A program made the translations under genes and the position numbers. DNA of 7,901 bases from Candidatus Omnitrophota bacterium. GTDB lineage: Bacteria > Omnitrophota > Gorgyraeia > JACOVV01. How positions within the stretch are numbered: position 1 is the first letter of the stretch; the number at the start of each line of letters is the position of its first letter. Positions 1 to 7,100 of the stretch are shown piece after piece. Where the stretch lies: positions 1 through 7,901 of the forward strand of contig JACOVV010000197.1 of assembly GCA_016177145.1 (NCBI GenBank), read 5' to 3'. Below the pieces are notes generated by a model. It saw nothing but the letters and a program-made list of their open reading frames with translations, had not been told where the DNA came from and did no database searches.

Positions 1-5
1 GTCAT
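1..5 (-). other. Possible start codon of a fifth operon gene running off the window
   Basis: On the minus strand the acetyltransferase stop TGA (positions 4-2) overlaps an ATG (positions 5-3), giving the ATGA arrangement common at translationally coupled gene junctions. Only five bases of the possible gene are inside the window, so its frame cannot be tested. No clear Shine-Dalgarno sequence precedes it (upstream bases read ATTTTATCATCAAT). It may be coincidental. Confidence 0.25.
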
Positions 6-784
6 ATTGATGATAAAATCCTTAGGTTTTCTTGTTGTTGTTGAAATTGCTGAAGTTGCTTCTGAATGGATTCGAGGATGATGTCGCTTTTGGATTCGAG
101 TATTCTTTGTATTTTTTTTGTCAAAACCACTCCCCGTTTCTTGTAAAACCACTTTGGCCAATTCCGACGGATTGTTTGAACGACTTCTTCCAGTGAAGCA
201 TGGTGATCTGAATAACGATCACCGCTATATCCGTTGAGATAGCTCTTTCCTTTTAAAGGAGAAGACGCCAGACCCAAGGGTCGAAAGATTCTAGCAAAAA
301 CTCCCCGGTCAATGCCATCAAAAAATTCTTGGACGCCGGCGCTGGAACGGTAATCCAGGTCTAATTCCTCAAACCGGCTTAAGGTAAAATACGCATGGGC
401 GATTTTTGTTTCCAGCCCGAGCCGCTGGCTAAGCTGGTAAGCCCGCTCGTAAATCCTGGCGGCAAACTCTTTTCCCAGTCCCTGCCCTCTCCGATGCGAT
501 TTCAGGTGGCAGGCGTGAATGCTGACCGCGGCCGGATCCATATCCACCCACGCTTCTCCAATGGGCTGGTCCTGATGCAAGAACCGGACCTGCGCGACGA
601 TCCGCTTCTTCTCAAGGTCCGTCTCAGGCAAAATCCTCCACTCTTCTTCGATTTCGTGGCTGGGAACGATCGCCTTCTCCAACGATCGGTTCGTTATCGG
701 AGGCGCCGCAAGGAAGTTCAGGTGAGTGATACTGACGGCGCAGGCGAAGCGCAAGAAATTCTTAGAGAGCAGTTTCAAACCCAT
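2..784 (-). CDS. GNAT-family N-acetyltransferase with N-terminal hydrophobic leader
   Basis: This 260-residue protein is a likely acetyl-CoA-dependent N-acetyltransferase. The GNAT acetyl-CoA pyrophosphate-binding signature R/Q-x-x-G-x-G/A is seen as RGQGLG at residues 99-104, preceded by a beta strand (VSIHACHLKSHRR) and followed by a helix (KEFAARIYERAYQLSQRLG), as in motif A of the fold. Residues 50-80 fit the preceding strands. The start, MGLKLLSKNFLRFACAVSIT, is basic then hydrophobic and looks like a weak signal peptide or anchor, which is unusual for this normally cytosolic family. Residues about 145-230 are not recognised, and the C-terminus (about 235-256) is Gln-rich and probably helical. 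The first 23 bases overlap the end of the dikinase-like gene, suggesting translational coupling. A GAGAGG lies only one base before the ATG, too close to be ideal. The acetyl acceptor is unknown; an amino-sugar would suit the neighbourhood but is inference. Confidence 0.85.
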   Translation of the reverse strand: MGLKLLSKNFLRFACAVSITHLNFLAAPPITNRSLEKAIVPSHEIEEEWRILPETDLEKKRIVAQVRFLHQDQPIGEAWVDMDPAAVSIHACHLKSHRRGQGLGKEFAARIYERAYQLSQRLGLETKIAHAYFTLSRFEELDLDYRSSAGVQEFFDGIDRGVFARIFRPLGLASSPLKGKSYLNGYSGDRYSDHHASLEEVVQTIRRNWPKWFYKKRGVVLTKKIQRILESKSDIILESIQKQLQQFQQQQENLRILSSI

Positions 785-2921
785 ACCTCTCTAATTCCAT
801 GTTAATCTCTACTGCATCTCTGCCTCTTTCATTTCCCTTTCGGATCAATAATTCGTGCAGAAAGTGCTTCCTTAGGTTGGCCTTGAAAACTTCTACAGGA
901 TCTCCTCCTGTTCTGGCCCTCTCGAATGCTTCAGAAGCAGCTAAGTTTGCACTGAGCAGATTGGAGAAATCCACAATAACTTCTCCTCTCTCACTTAGAT
1001 AAGGCGAAGTTACCTCTTTTTTGAAAACAATAATGTCAATTCCTAACGAAGCATCTGTTACAACGGTGTCTTCCTCTAACATCACAGTCCCATTCGGAAA
1101 AAATACCGCATTGTGATCACCATCCAAGACTATTTCGTCCCCTTCATGAATGATTCCCCCCGGATAGTGTATTTCTCCTTCTTTTACCGTGATTCCTTCC
1201 GCGTGAATAATGGCAGGAATTCCGGCTCCTCTTGTCAGAACCGCCTCATGTGAAACATCATTCCCATAAGTAGTGATCAATCCGACCGACGGATGCGAGA
1301 AGAGAATTTGCAGCATTACTCCCTGTGTTTCTGGAGTGGAAATAAAAACAGCAGGATTCCCTTTCTTTATAAGTTCTTTTGCTCTTTCTGGATTTATGAC
1401 GATTTCTCCCTGCATAGCGCCCCTTGTTGATGATGCGCCTTTAAACAATTCTTTTTGCGGAGCGCTCTCCCTAACTCTGTATAATCGTCGTCCCATTTTA
1501 CTCAATCTTTCCTGCAGTGCCGCTAACTGAAGAGCCACCGAACCCATTGTTCTTTTCCCTACATTCACCTCATTCATTAAATAAGCAATTTCTCCTTGAG
1601 GAGTAAACGTCATATCTCGAGTTTGTAAGAACCACAGCTTCCCGTCTTCGATGACGAACTCGACTTCCTGCGGCCAGCCGAAGAAATCGTCTAATTTCTT
1701 CTTTGCCTCCAGCAATTCCTGATATACTTGCGGGAAATCTTGCTTCATTCGCGTTATGTCTACACCTGTCTTTCCACCCGTCATGAGTTCATCGCCCCTG
1801 GTTTTGACGCGATATTGCCCCGTTAATCTGTCTTCACTTGTATCAGGATCCCTGGTGAAAAAAGAACCGAACGCCGAATTTTCGTTCAGGTCTCCATGAA
1901 CCATCCTTTGCACAATAATAGAAAAATCTCCATCGTGCAGGTATTCGTGCATAGGAATTGATCGCGGACTAGATGCTCGAATCACGTCTAAGACAATCTT
2001 TTGCAGTTCTTTTTCCCCAGTGACATCCAATTGAGTCGCCAGCGCCCCCGGCCTTGAAATGACAGGCGCACTCCTGACGGAAACAGAATCTGTTCCGATA
2101 ACCACTCCTATTTCTGCAAGTTTGCTAATAGTCCCCTCAATAATATTCTCTAGAGATGGCTGGTTCTTTTGCAATCCTGCTTCTCGACCAGGAAAATTCC
2201 ATTCATCCGATAGAAAACCCTGGGAGATTAGATTTACCAACGCCGGTTCCAAAAAAACGCCGGAGGGACTCGGAAGACCCAGTTGCCTAAAAGCAAAGAA
2301 ACCTCCTACCTTAGGGCCAAATCCCAACGTCGTCACTGTCCCTAAAGAGTGGATTTGATATTTGGGGATATCTTTCGGATTTATCCTAAGAGAAGCTACT
2401 CCCTTATCTTTTGAATCCCTTGGCACAACTACCGCTACCGTTCGATACCCGAAGTGCTCAAAACCATGATGGCTAACTACCAAAATCGCTGAGGAATCAT
2501 ATCGATTCATTAACTCGCTACAAATAGATGGAATCGGATTTCTAAATATAGAGTCTCTATGGTGTATTAACTCGGTAACCTCCGCCGCTATTTCCATCGG
2601 TGCCCATTGATGACCCACCGCCGGGTCTTGCCAAAAAAATCGAAACCAGTCCACTATCTCGATCTCACCTTGTTCAGACATTCGCAGAACAACGGTAAAG
2701 CGATTATCCCATTCTGCTTTCCATGATACAGATATCTTTTCAATTTCCAGATGCCTGCCTGACAGGAAAAATTTTAATAGCGCTGTTTGAAAATCGATTG
2801 AAGGACGGACAGAAGAAACCATTCGGGGGATTTGACTAGCGCCTGCTAACATACTCATACTTGTTTCTATCTTGCTTCTGCCAATAGCAAAAAAAGAGAG
2901 GAGAATCACCCCCCACATCAT
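762..2921 (-). CDS. Pyruvate phosphate dikinase-like protein (ATP-grasp plus phosphohistidine domain, no PEP/pyruvate barrel)
   Basis: The 719-residue product resembles the N-terminal and central parts of pyruvate phosphate dikinase (PPDK). Numbered from this start: residues 1-15 are hydrophobic (MMWGVILLSFFAIG); 30-190 are not recognised; 200-225 (GPKVGGFFAFRQLGLPSPSG) match the family's glycine-rich entry to the ATP-grasp domain. SVRS (281-284), DLNENS (344-349), FTRDPDT (355-361) and LQTR (432-435) follow PPDK order. The swivelling domain (about 490-620) carries NDVSHEAVLTRGAGIPAI, with the phosphate-accepting histidine at 558. PPDK then has a PEP/pyruvate TIM barrel of several hundred residues; here only about 95 unrelated residues follow. 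The reaction expected is ATP-driven phosphorylation of His558 and transfer to an unknown acceptor, as in rifampin phosphotransferase-like enzymes. It begins 10 bp after the ROK stop. An alternative ATG at 2978 has a better ribosome-binding site and puts KRKR before the hydrophobic stretch. The gene is AT-richer than its ROK neighbour. Confidence 0.85.
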   Translation of the reverse strand: MMWGVILLSFFAIGRSKIETSMSMLAGASQIPRMVSSVRPSIDFQTALLKFFLSGRHLEIEKISVSWKAEWDNRFTVVLRMSEQGEIEIVDWFRFFWQDPAVGHQWAPMEIAAEVTELIHHRDSIFRNPIPSICSELMNRYDSSAILVVSHHGFEHFGYRTVAVVVPRDSKDKGVASLRINPKDIPKYQIHSLGTVTTLGFGPKVGGFFAFRQLGLPSPSGVFLEPALVNLISQGFLSDEWNFPGREAGLQKNQPSLENIIEGTISKLAEIGVVIGTDSVSVRSAPVISRPGALATQLDVTGEKELQKIVLDVIRASSPRSIPMHEYLHDGDFSIIVQRMVHGDLNENSAFGSFFTRDPDTSEDRLTGQYRVKTRGDELMTGGKTGVDITRMKQDFPQVYQELLEAKKKLDDFFGWPQEVEFVIEDGKLWFLQTRDMTFTPQGEIAYLMNEVNVGKRTMGSVALQLAALQERLSKMGRRLYRVRESAPQKELFKGASSTRGAMQGEIVINPERAKELIKKGNPAVFISTPETQGVMLQILFSHPSVGLITTYGNDVSHEAVLTRGAGIPAIIHAEGITVKEGEIHYPGGIIHEGDEIVLDGDHNAVFFPNGTVMLEEDTVVTDASLGIDIIVFKKEVTSPYLSERGEVIVDFSNLLSANLAASEAFERARTGGDPVEVFKANLRKHFLHELLIRKGNERGRDAVEINMELERYGFETAL

Positions 2922-2931
2922 ACAGTTGTCT

Positions 2932-4152
2932 CTACAGAGAATCCCCCGTTTCCTCTTTGCTGTCGCCGTTGTGCGCATAATGGACCCCTTCATGCCCCGG
3001 AGTGAATGCCGTGAACTCTCTCTCATAGCCCATGCGGGAGCGGACGATGCCGGAGGTAATCTCCGCCGCGGTCCTGCTGTCAATGCCTCGCTCGGCCAAT
3101 TCCGCTCTCGCCTGCCGGCGGATCGCCGCGATGAACAAATCCTCTCCCAGATCATTGACCAATCCCAGGCCCAGGTGTTCGGAGACTCCGGAAACAAGGA
3201 CAATGTTTTTGACAAACTCTTCATGGACGAACGGTTCAATTAGCGCAGCCAACGCGCTGCCGACTTCACGCCCGGCAGTCTCAATCAACTCACGGGCCTT
3301 CGCGTTCCCTTGCCGGGCCGCCTCGGTCACATTTTGGACGTCAAAACCGTGGGGTCCAAAGAGTTTCTTGGTAAGATTCGGGCCGGAGCACATGAACTCA
3401 AAATTTGTTTCTCCCTCTTCCGGCATTCGAATAGCCCCTTTCATCTCAAACCCGATGAATCGGTATCCGACCCGTCCATATTCAGTTCCATCACCAAAGA
3501 CGTTAAACCCGATCTCATTGATTTCCCCTTTGCCGCCATAATAAGGATGTCTCTCTTTAGCGGCGGCGGCGTTGACGCCGGTCCCTAAAATCACGGCGAT
3601 GCCGCTCCGTTTGCCGGCCAACGTCCCTTTGGGGCTCAACTCGCCGATGACCGCCGCGGAGGCGTCGTTGATGATTCCCATCTTCACCTGGCGGCCGGTC
3701 CGGCGGCTGATCTTGCCGCGAATCGCTTCAATGAACGGATACGGTTCTTTAATCGGAAGATTATTGGCAAATTTGACGATGCCGTTGGGGGAATCCACGA
3801 TGCCGGGGAAAGCGATCCCGATGCCGCCAGGACCTCCTCCTCCTGGAATATGATCCACCCCTTTCAGGATCTGGCCGGCAACAAGGTCGGTTACCTGGTC
3901 CACGGTTAAATCCCTTCCCGGTTTTCCGTAGACATCCTGATAGTGCGCCTCGTCGTTAAACAGGACATTCCCCTGTTCATCCACGACCGAGACGGCCACT
4001 TTGGTCCCTCCCATGCTGATGGCGACATTGAACGCGGGGACCGACTCTTCCGCCGGAGAAGCAGCCGATGGGGATAATGCCTGGGCTTGATACATCCCTC
4101 CTCCCCAAACGATGGCCGTTACAAGTATTGACAGTTTTTTCCACACCTTCAT
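2932..4152 (-). CDS. ROK-family sugar kinase homologue, divergent, with signal peptide
   Basis: This 406-residue protein has the ROK (repressor, ORF, kinase) fold, whose kinases phosphorylate glucose, fructose, N-acetylmannosamine and related sugars with ATP. Residues 1-26 form a good signal peptide: basic MKVWKK, hydrophobic LSILVTAIVW, and AQA just before LSPSAAS. Phosphate-1 motif: AISMGGTKVAVSVVD (44-58), where the usual Asp of DIGGTK is Ser46. Sugar-side GIAFPGIVD is at 112-120. INDASAAVIGE (161-171) holds the expected catalytic base Asp164. LGTGVNAAAA (189-198) is the second phosphate motif. EIGF (213-216) replaces the usual E-x-G-H, and the CxCGxxGC zinc cluster is absent, its place taken by a region ending FMCSGPNLTKKL (253-264). 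The catalytic Asp argues for activity; the Ser46 change and missing zinc site argue for a divergent enzyme or sensor. AAGGAG lies 8 bp before the ATG, and the gene follows the fusion gene by 22 bp. No DNA-binding domain is present. Confidence 0.9.
   Translation of the reverse strand: MKVWKKLSILVTAIVWGGGMYQAQALSPSAASPAEESVPAFNVAISMGGTKVAVSVVDEQGNVLFNDEAHYQDVYGKPGRDLTVDQVTDLVAGQILKGVDHIPGGGGPGGIGIAFPGIVDSPNGIVKFANNLPIKEPYPFIEAIRGKISRRTGRQVKMGIINDASAAVIGELSPKGTLAGKRSGIAVILGTGVNAAAAKERHPYYGGKGEINEIGFNVFGDGTEYGRVGYRFIGFEMKGAIRMPEEGETNFEFMCSGPNLTKKLFGPHGFDVQNVTEAARQGNAKARELIETAGREVGSALAALIEPFVHEEFVKNIVLVSGVSEHLGLGLVNDLGEDLFIAAIRRQARAELAERGIDSRTAAEITSGIVRSRMGYEREFTAFTPGHEGVHYAHNGDSKEETGDSL
2976..2990 (-). 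promoter_or_regulatory. Candidate ribosome-binding site and alternative start for the dikinase-like gene
   Basis: On the minus strand AAGGGG (2990-2985) lies six bases before an in-frame ATG (2978-2976), inside the end of the ROK gene. Starting here adds 19 residues including KRKR, giving a positively charged region before the hydrophobic stretch, as signal peptides normally have. The downstream ATG pair at 2921-2916 has only a weak GAGA ahead of it but avoids a 47-bp overlap. Sequence alone does not settle the choice. Confidence 0.4.
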
Positions 4153-4160
4153 TGTTTCCG

Positions 4161-4166
4161 CTCCTT
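4161..4166 (-). promoter_or_regulatory. Ribosome-binding site of the ROK gene
   Basis: The minus strand reads AAGGAG with 8 bases before the ATG at 4152-4150. It sits in the 22-bp gap after the fusion gene's TAA stop and uses the same motif and spacing as the fusion gene's own site, which supports both start choices. Confidence 0.8.
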
Positions 4167-4174
4167 CTTTTTTT

Positions 4175-7100
4175 TTACAAATAATCCTCGGCTGACGGCA
4201 CGCCGTTCCTTCCGTTTAACTCATCTTCCCATTCATTCGGGAAGAGCGTCGTGTTATTGATCTGGTCATGCAATCCGTCTTTGACCTGAGGCCGGCGATG
4301 CCCCACATGTTTCATCTGGCTGTAGCGGCCGCGGGGGACATCCACAAAGTGCGTGGAAAGTTTCTCGGTCATTACTAAAAGCGGCGTTTCAAACTGCGCC
4401 ACCGGAAAACCGACCGCTAAACCTGTTCTAGGGTCCACCTGCCGGACTCGCTTGAGTGTTACTAAAATATCCGTCTCCACCAGACTCTGACGAACTCGTC
4501 CAATGGCCGCTCTTGCTTGTTCTCCTTGGCTATTCTGGTAGATCGCAATGGCATCCTGACGGCTGATTCCAAAGAATTGTTCCAGCACCGCGTCAATGTC
4601 TCCCCAGAGAGTATTCGTGTTAAAGTAGCTCATCCGGAATTCATCTTCTGGATTCTTCAACATGGACGCTTCCGCCAGCCGAAGCCGTCCATGTTGATCT
4701 TTCCCTAGAACCCCTCCCTGGTCGTCTGCTGTCTTTGGAGTCACTTCAGCCATGAGCGCCTTTCCTTCTTTTCTGGCTCTCAAAAACTTAGCGATCATCC
4801 TCGGATCGAAAAGAGAAGAGAAGTTCTCCTGATTGGATCCGTCAAAATACCTGGCATTGGGATGATCCACGAACAAATGTCCTAATTCTCCCGATAAAAT
4901 TAAACTGGCGAAAACATAGAGATGTCCCGCCGGCACCACTTGATCTTCCATATCCCCGCTGGGAGGGACAAAAACCGAGGCCTCTCCTTGTTCGCGCGCC
5001 CACCGGGTCCAGGAATCCAACTCATTCTGCCGGTGCCTTGCTAGAATTTCCGTAGGTTCAGGTGATTTGAGACTGTCTTCGTATCCCAAATCTCTGGCCG
5101 TTGGAACAGCGCGCAGCCCCAAGTTGGCATGCCCAGGAACGACGTAAAGGCCACGCGCCCCCAAACCAAAGTTTCGCTTCCGACGCGCCAGTCTTCGCGC
5201 CGCTTCGGTCGTACTCGAGGAAGTGATCCCCATAAAAGGAATATCAGCCAATTCCCCTGCTCTCCCTAGATTCCGTCGAGCCGAAAGATTTTCAGCCGCA
5301 TTGAGTTCAGCCACGGTATACCAATGGCCTCTGATTTTAAACAAGGGATAGGCAATTCTGGCAATATCTCCGCCAAACCGGGTGGACCTGCCTCCCCACC
5401 ATCCCAGGCGGAACCACTCTCCCCCATCAATGGATCGGCTAACCTCTTCTTCCTCTTCGACAGAAAGAACTTGATTGGGATCAAAATGATCAATCTCCGC
5501 GCTAGAGACATCTTCCAGCTCGAGCCGGCGGTTTCGTTCCAAACCGATCTCTCCAAGGCGATACCGTTCCTGGGTAGCGGCAAACCCCTCGCGATCAAAC
5601 ATCAGTTCGTCCATCATGCGATCGACGGCCTCTTGCGATTCTCTCAGCGATACCGCCGCCGCCGCTTGATCTGCCGCCGGCGCCGGCGGCATCTCTTCAT
5701 TCATTTCCGAGGAAGTGAGTAACGAAAGTTCTGTTCCCGTTGTATTGATAGTGACATCATAGACCACCGGATCAAAATCAACAGGGAATCCGTCTTTCAT
5801 TTCTTCTCTAACTTGGCGCGCAACCTTCAGGTACACCTCTTTAAACCGTTCCCGATGGTCCGGATCGATAAGGTAAACATGTCCTGCCCCTCCTCGGGCG
5901 CCGGTGGAATCTCCGACCGACCAAAGGGCGTCTCCCATTTCTTCTTTGAGACGCCGGTTGATTGTTTCAATATAAGCGTTATCCGCCAGCGGAGCGATGG
6001 TGGTCCGGTTGCCCCAGTCTTCTTCTTCATACTCCGCTAAACGCTGAATCTCTCCCGCGCGAATGGCCGCGGCGATTTTGTCGTAAAGCTGCTCCGTACT
6101 TAACCGGGCGTCCCACTCCTTGGCGCTGCGCAAAAGGTAAGCAAGAGTCACATCTCTTAAGACATCTCCCACGTTCTGCGCCGCCCCCCCATGCACGACC
6201 ACAAGGGAGCTTTCAATAACTTTGACGATTTCAGGAGATAAATCCATGGGGGTTACTTTGGGCAGGAGGCGCCCGCGGCTGACGTTATGCTCCACATCTC
6301 CCTCCTGGGCCGCCTGCGCGACTATCTCTTTAATCCCTTCCCATAAACCGCCGGCATCCTGCCAGCCGCCTCCGGACCCTCCCAGGTATTCGTTGAGGAT
6401 CGTTCTTGCCATGGTGACTTCTTTGTCCCTTTGAGTGAAACTATGGATATTCTCTGTCTCTTCGGTCTGGCCGGAGAACTTCATCAACGCCCCGATCGCC
6501 GTTGCCGAGAGCATCGTACTGACGGCCAATCCGCTCCCCTTGGGGATATCATTGACTCTTGTCACTAACTCAAAACCCATTCCCTTCTTACCGGTCAGCT
6601 TTTCCAGCAATTCTTCAAAAGTAATCGGGGAGGGTTGTCCTTTGACAGGACGCAAAGCGTACGGAACCACACCCGATGCGACGACCGCCGCTTTGAGAAG
6701 ACTCAAGTTGTCATTGCGGAAATTGAACAGCTCGTCAAGACTGGTCACATCTTTGCTCTCTCCCAAATCATGGGAGTTAAGGCGAATGACCGGTTTATCA
6801 ACTAGACGGACAAAAGCGTTAATCGGAGGGCGTGTCTGCTCGTCACGGCCGTGCACTCCCAGGTTGGCTGAAATATTGATCACCCGCGCCCATTCGGGAC
6901 GATCCATCGCCAGGAAGAAAATATCTGACGCGAAACTGGAAGTCCATTCGATCCGGACCGGGCTCCGCTGGACAAGGACCGGCAATTGACCATCTTCCGC
7001 CGGTTGTTTAAAAGCACCCAGAACATGAATTCTCGTTTCGTATTCCTGAAGGATTCCAGCGCGATCAAACATCCAGGTATTGGCCGGATACGCCTCGATG

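Noticed and set aside
23..62. Run of GTT/TTG triplets resembling a microsatellite
   Set aside because: It is explained by the Gln codons of the GNAT tail and is interrupted, not a clean tandem repeat.
395..805. Open frame of 136 codons on the plus strand across the GNAT gene
   Set aside because: It lies opposite a gene with a clear GNAT motif, and its product has no recognisable motif and an Arg-rich, antisense-like composition.
2922..3239. Extension of the dikinase-like protein upstream to an ATG at 3239
   Set aside because: It would overlap the conserved end of the ROK gene by about 300 bp, and the extra residues (rich in Arg, Ser and Trp) look like an out-of-frame shadow.
3032..3541. Open frame of 169 codons on the plus strand opposite the ROK gene
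   Set aside because: The minus-strand ROK frame has several conserved family motifs here; the plus-strand product is Pro/Ser/Arg-rich, as expected of a GC-rich antisense frame.
6435..6989. Open frame of 184 codons on the plus strand opposite the kinase domain
   Set aside because: It is antisense to the conserved GHMP motifs, has no domain signature, and I see no ribosome-binding site for it.
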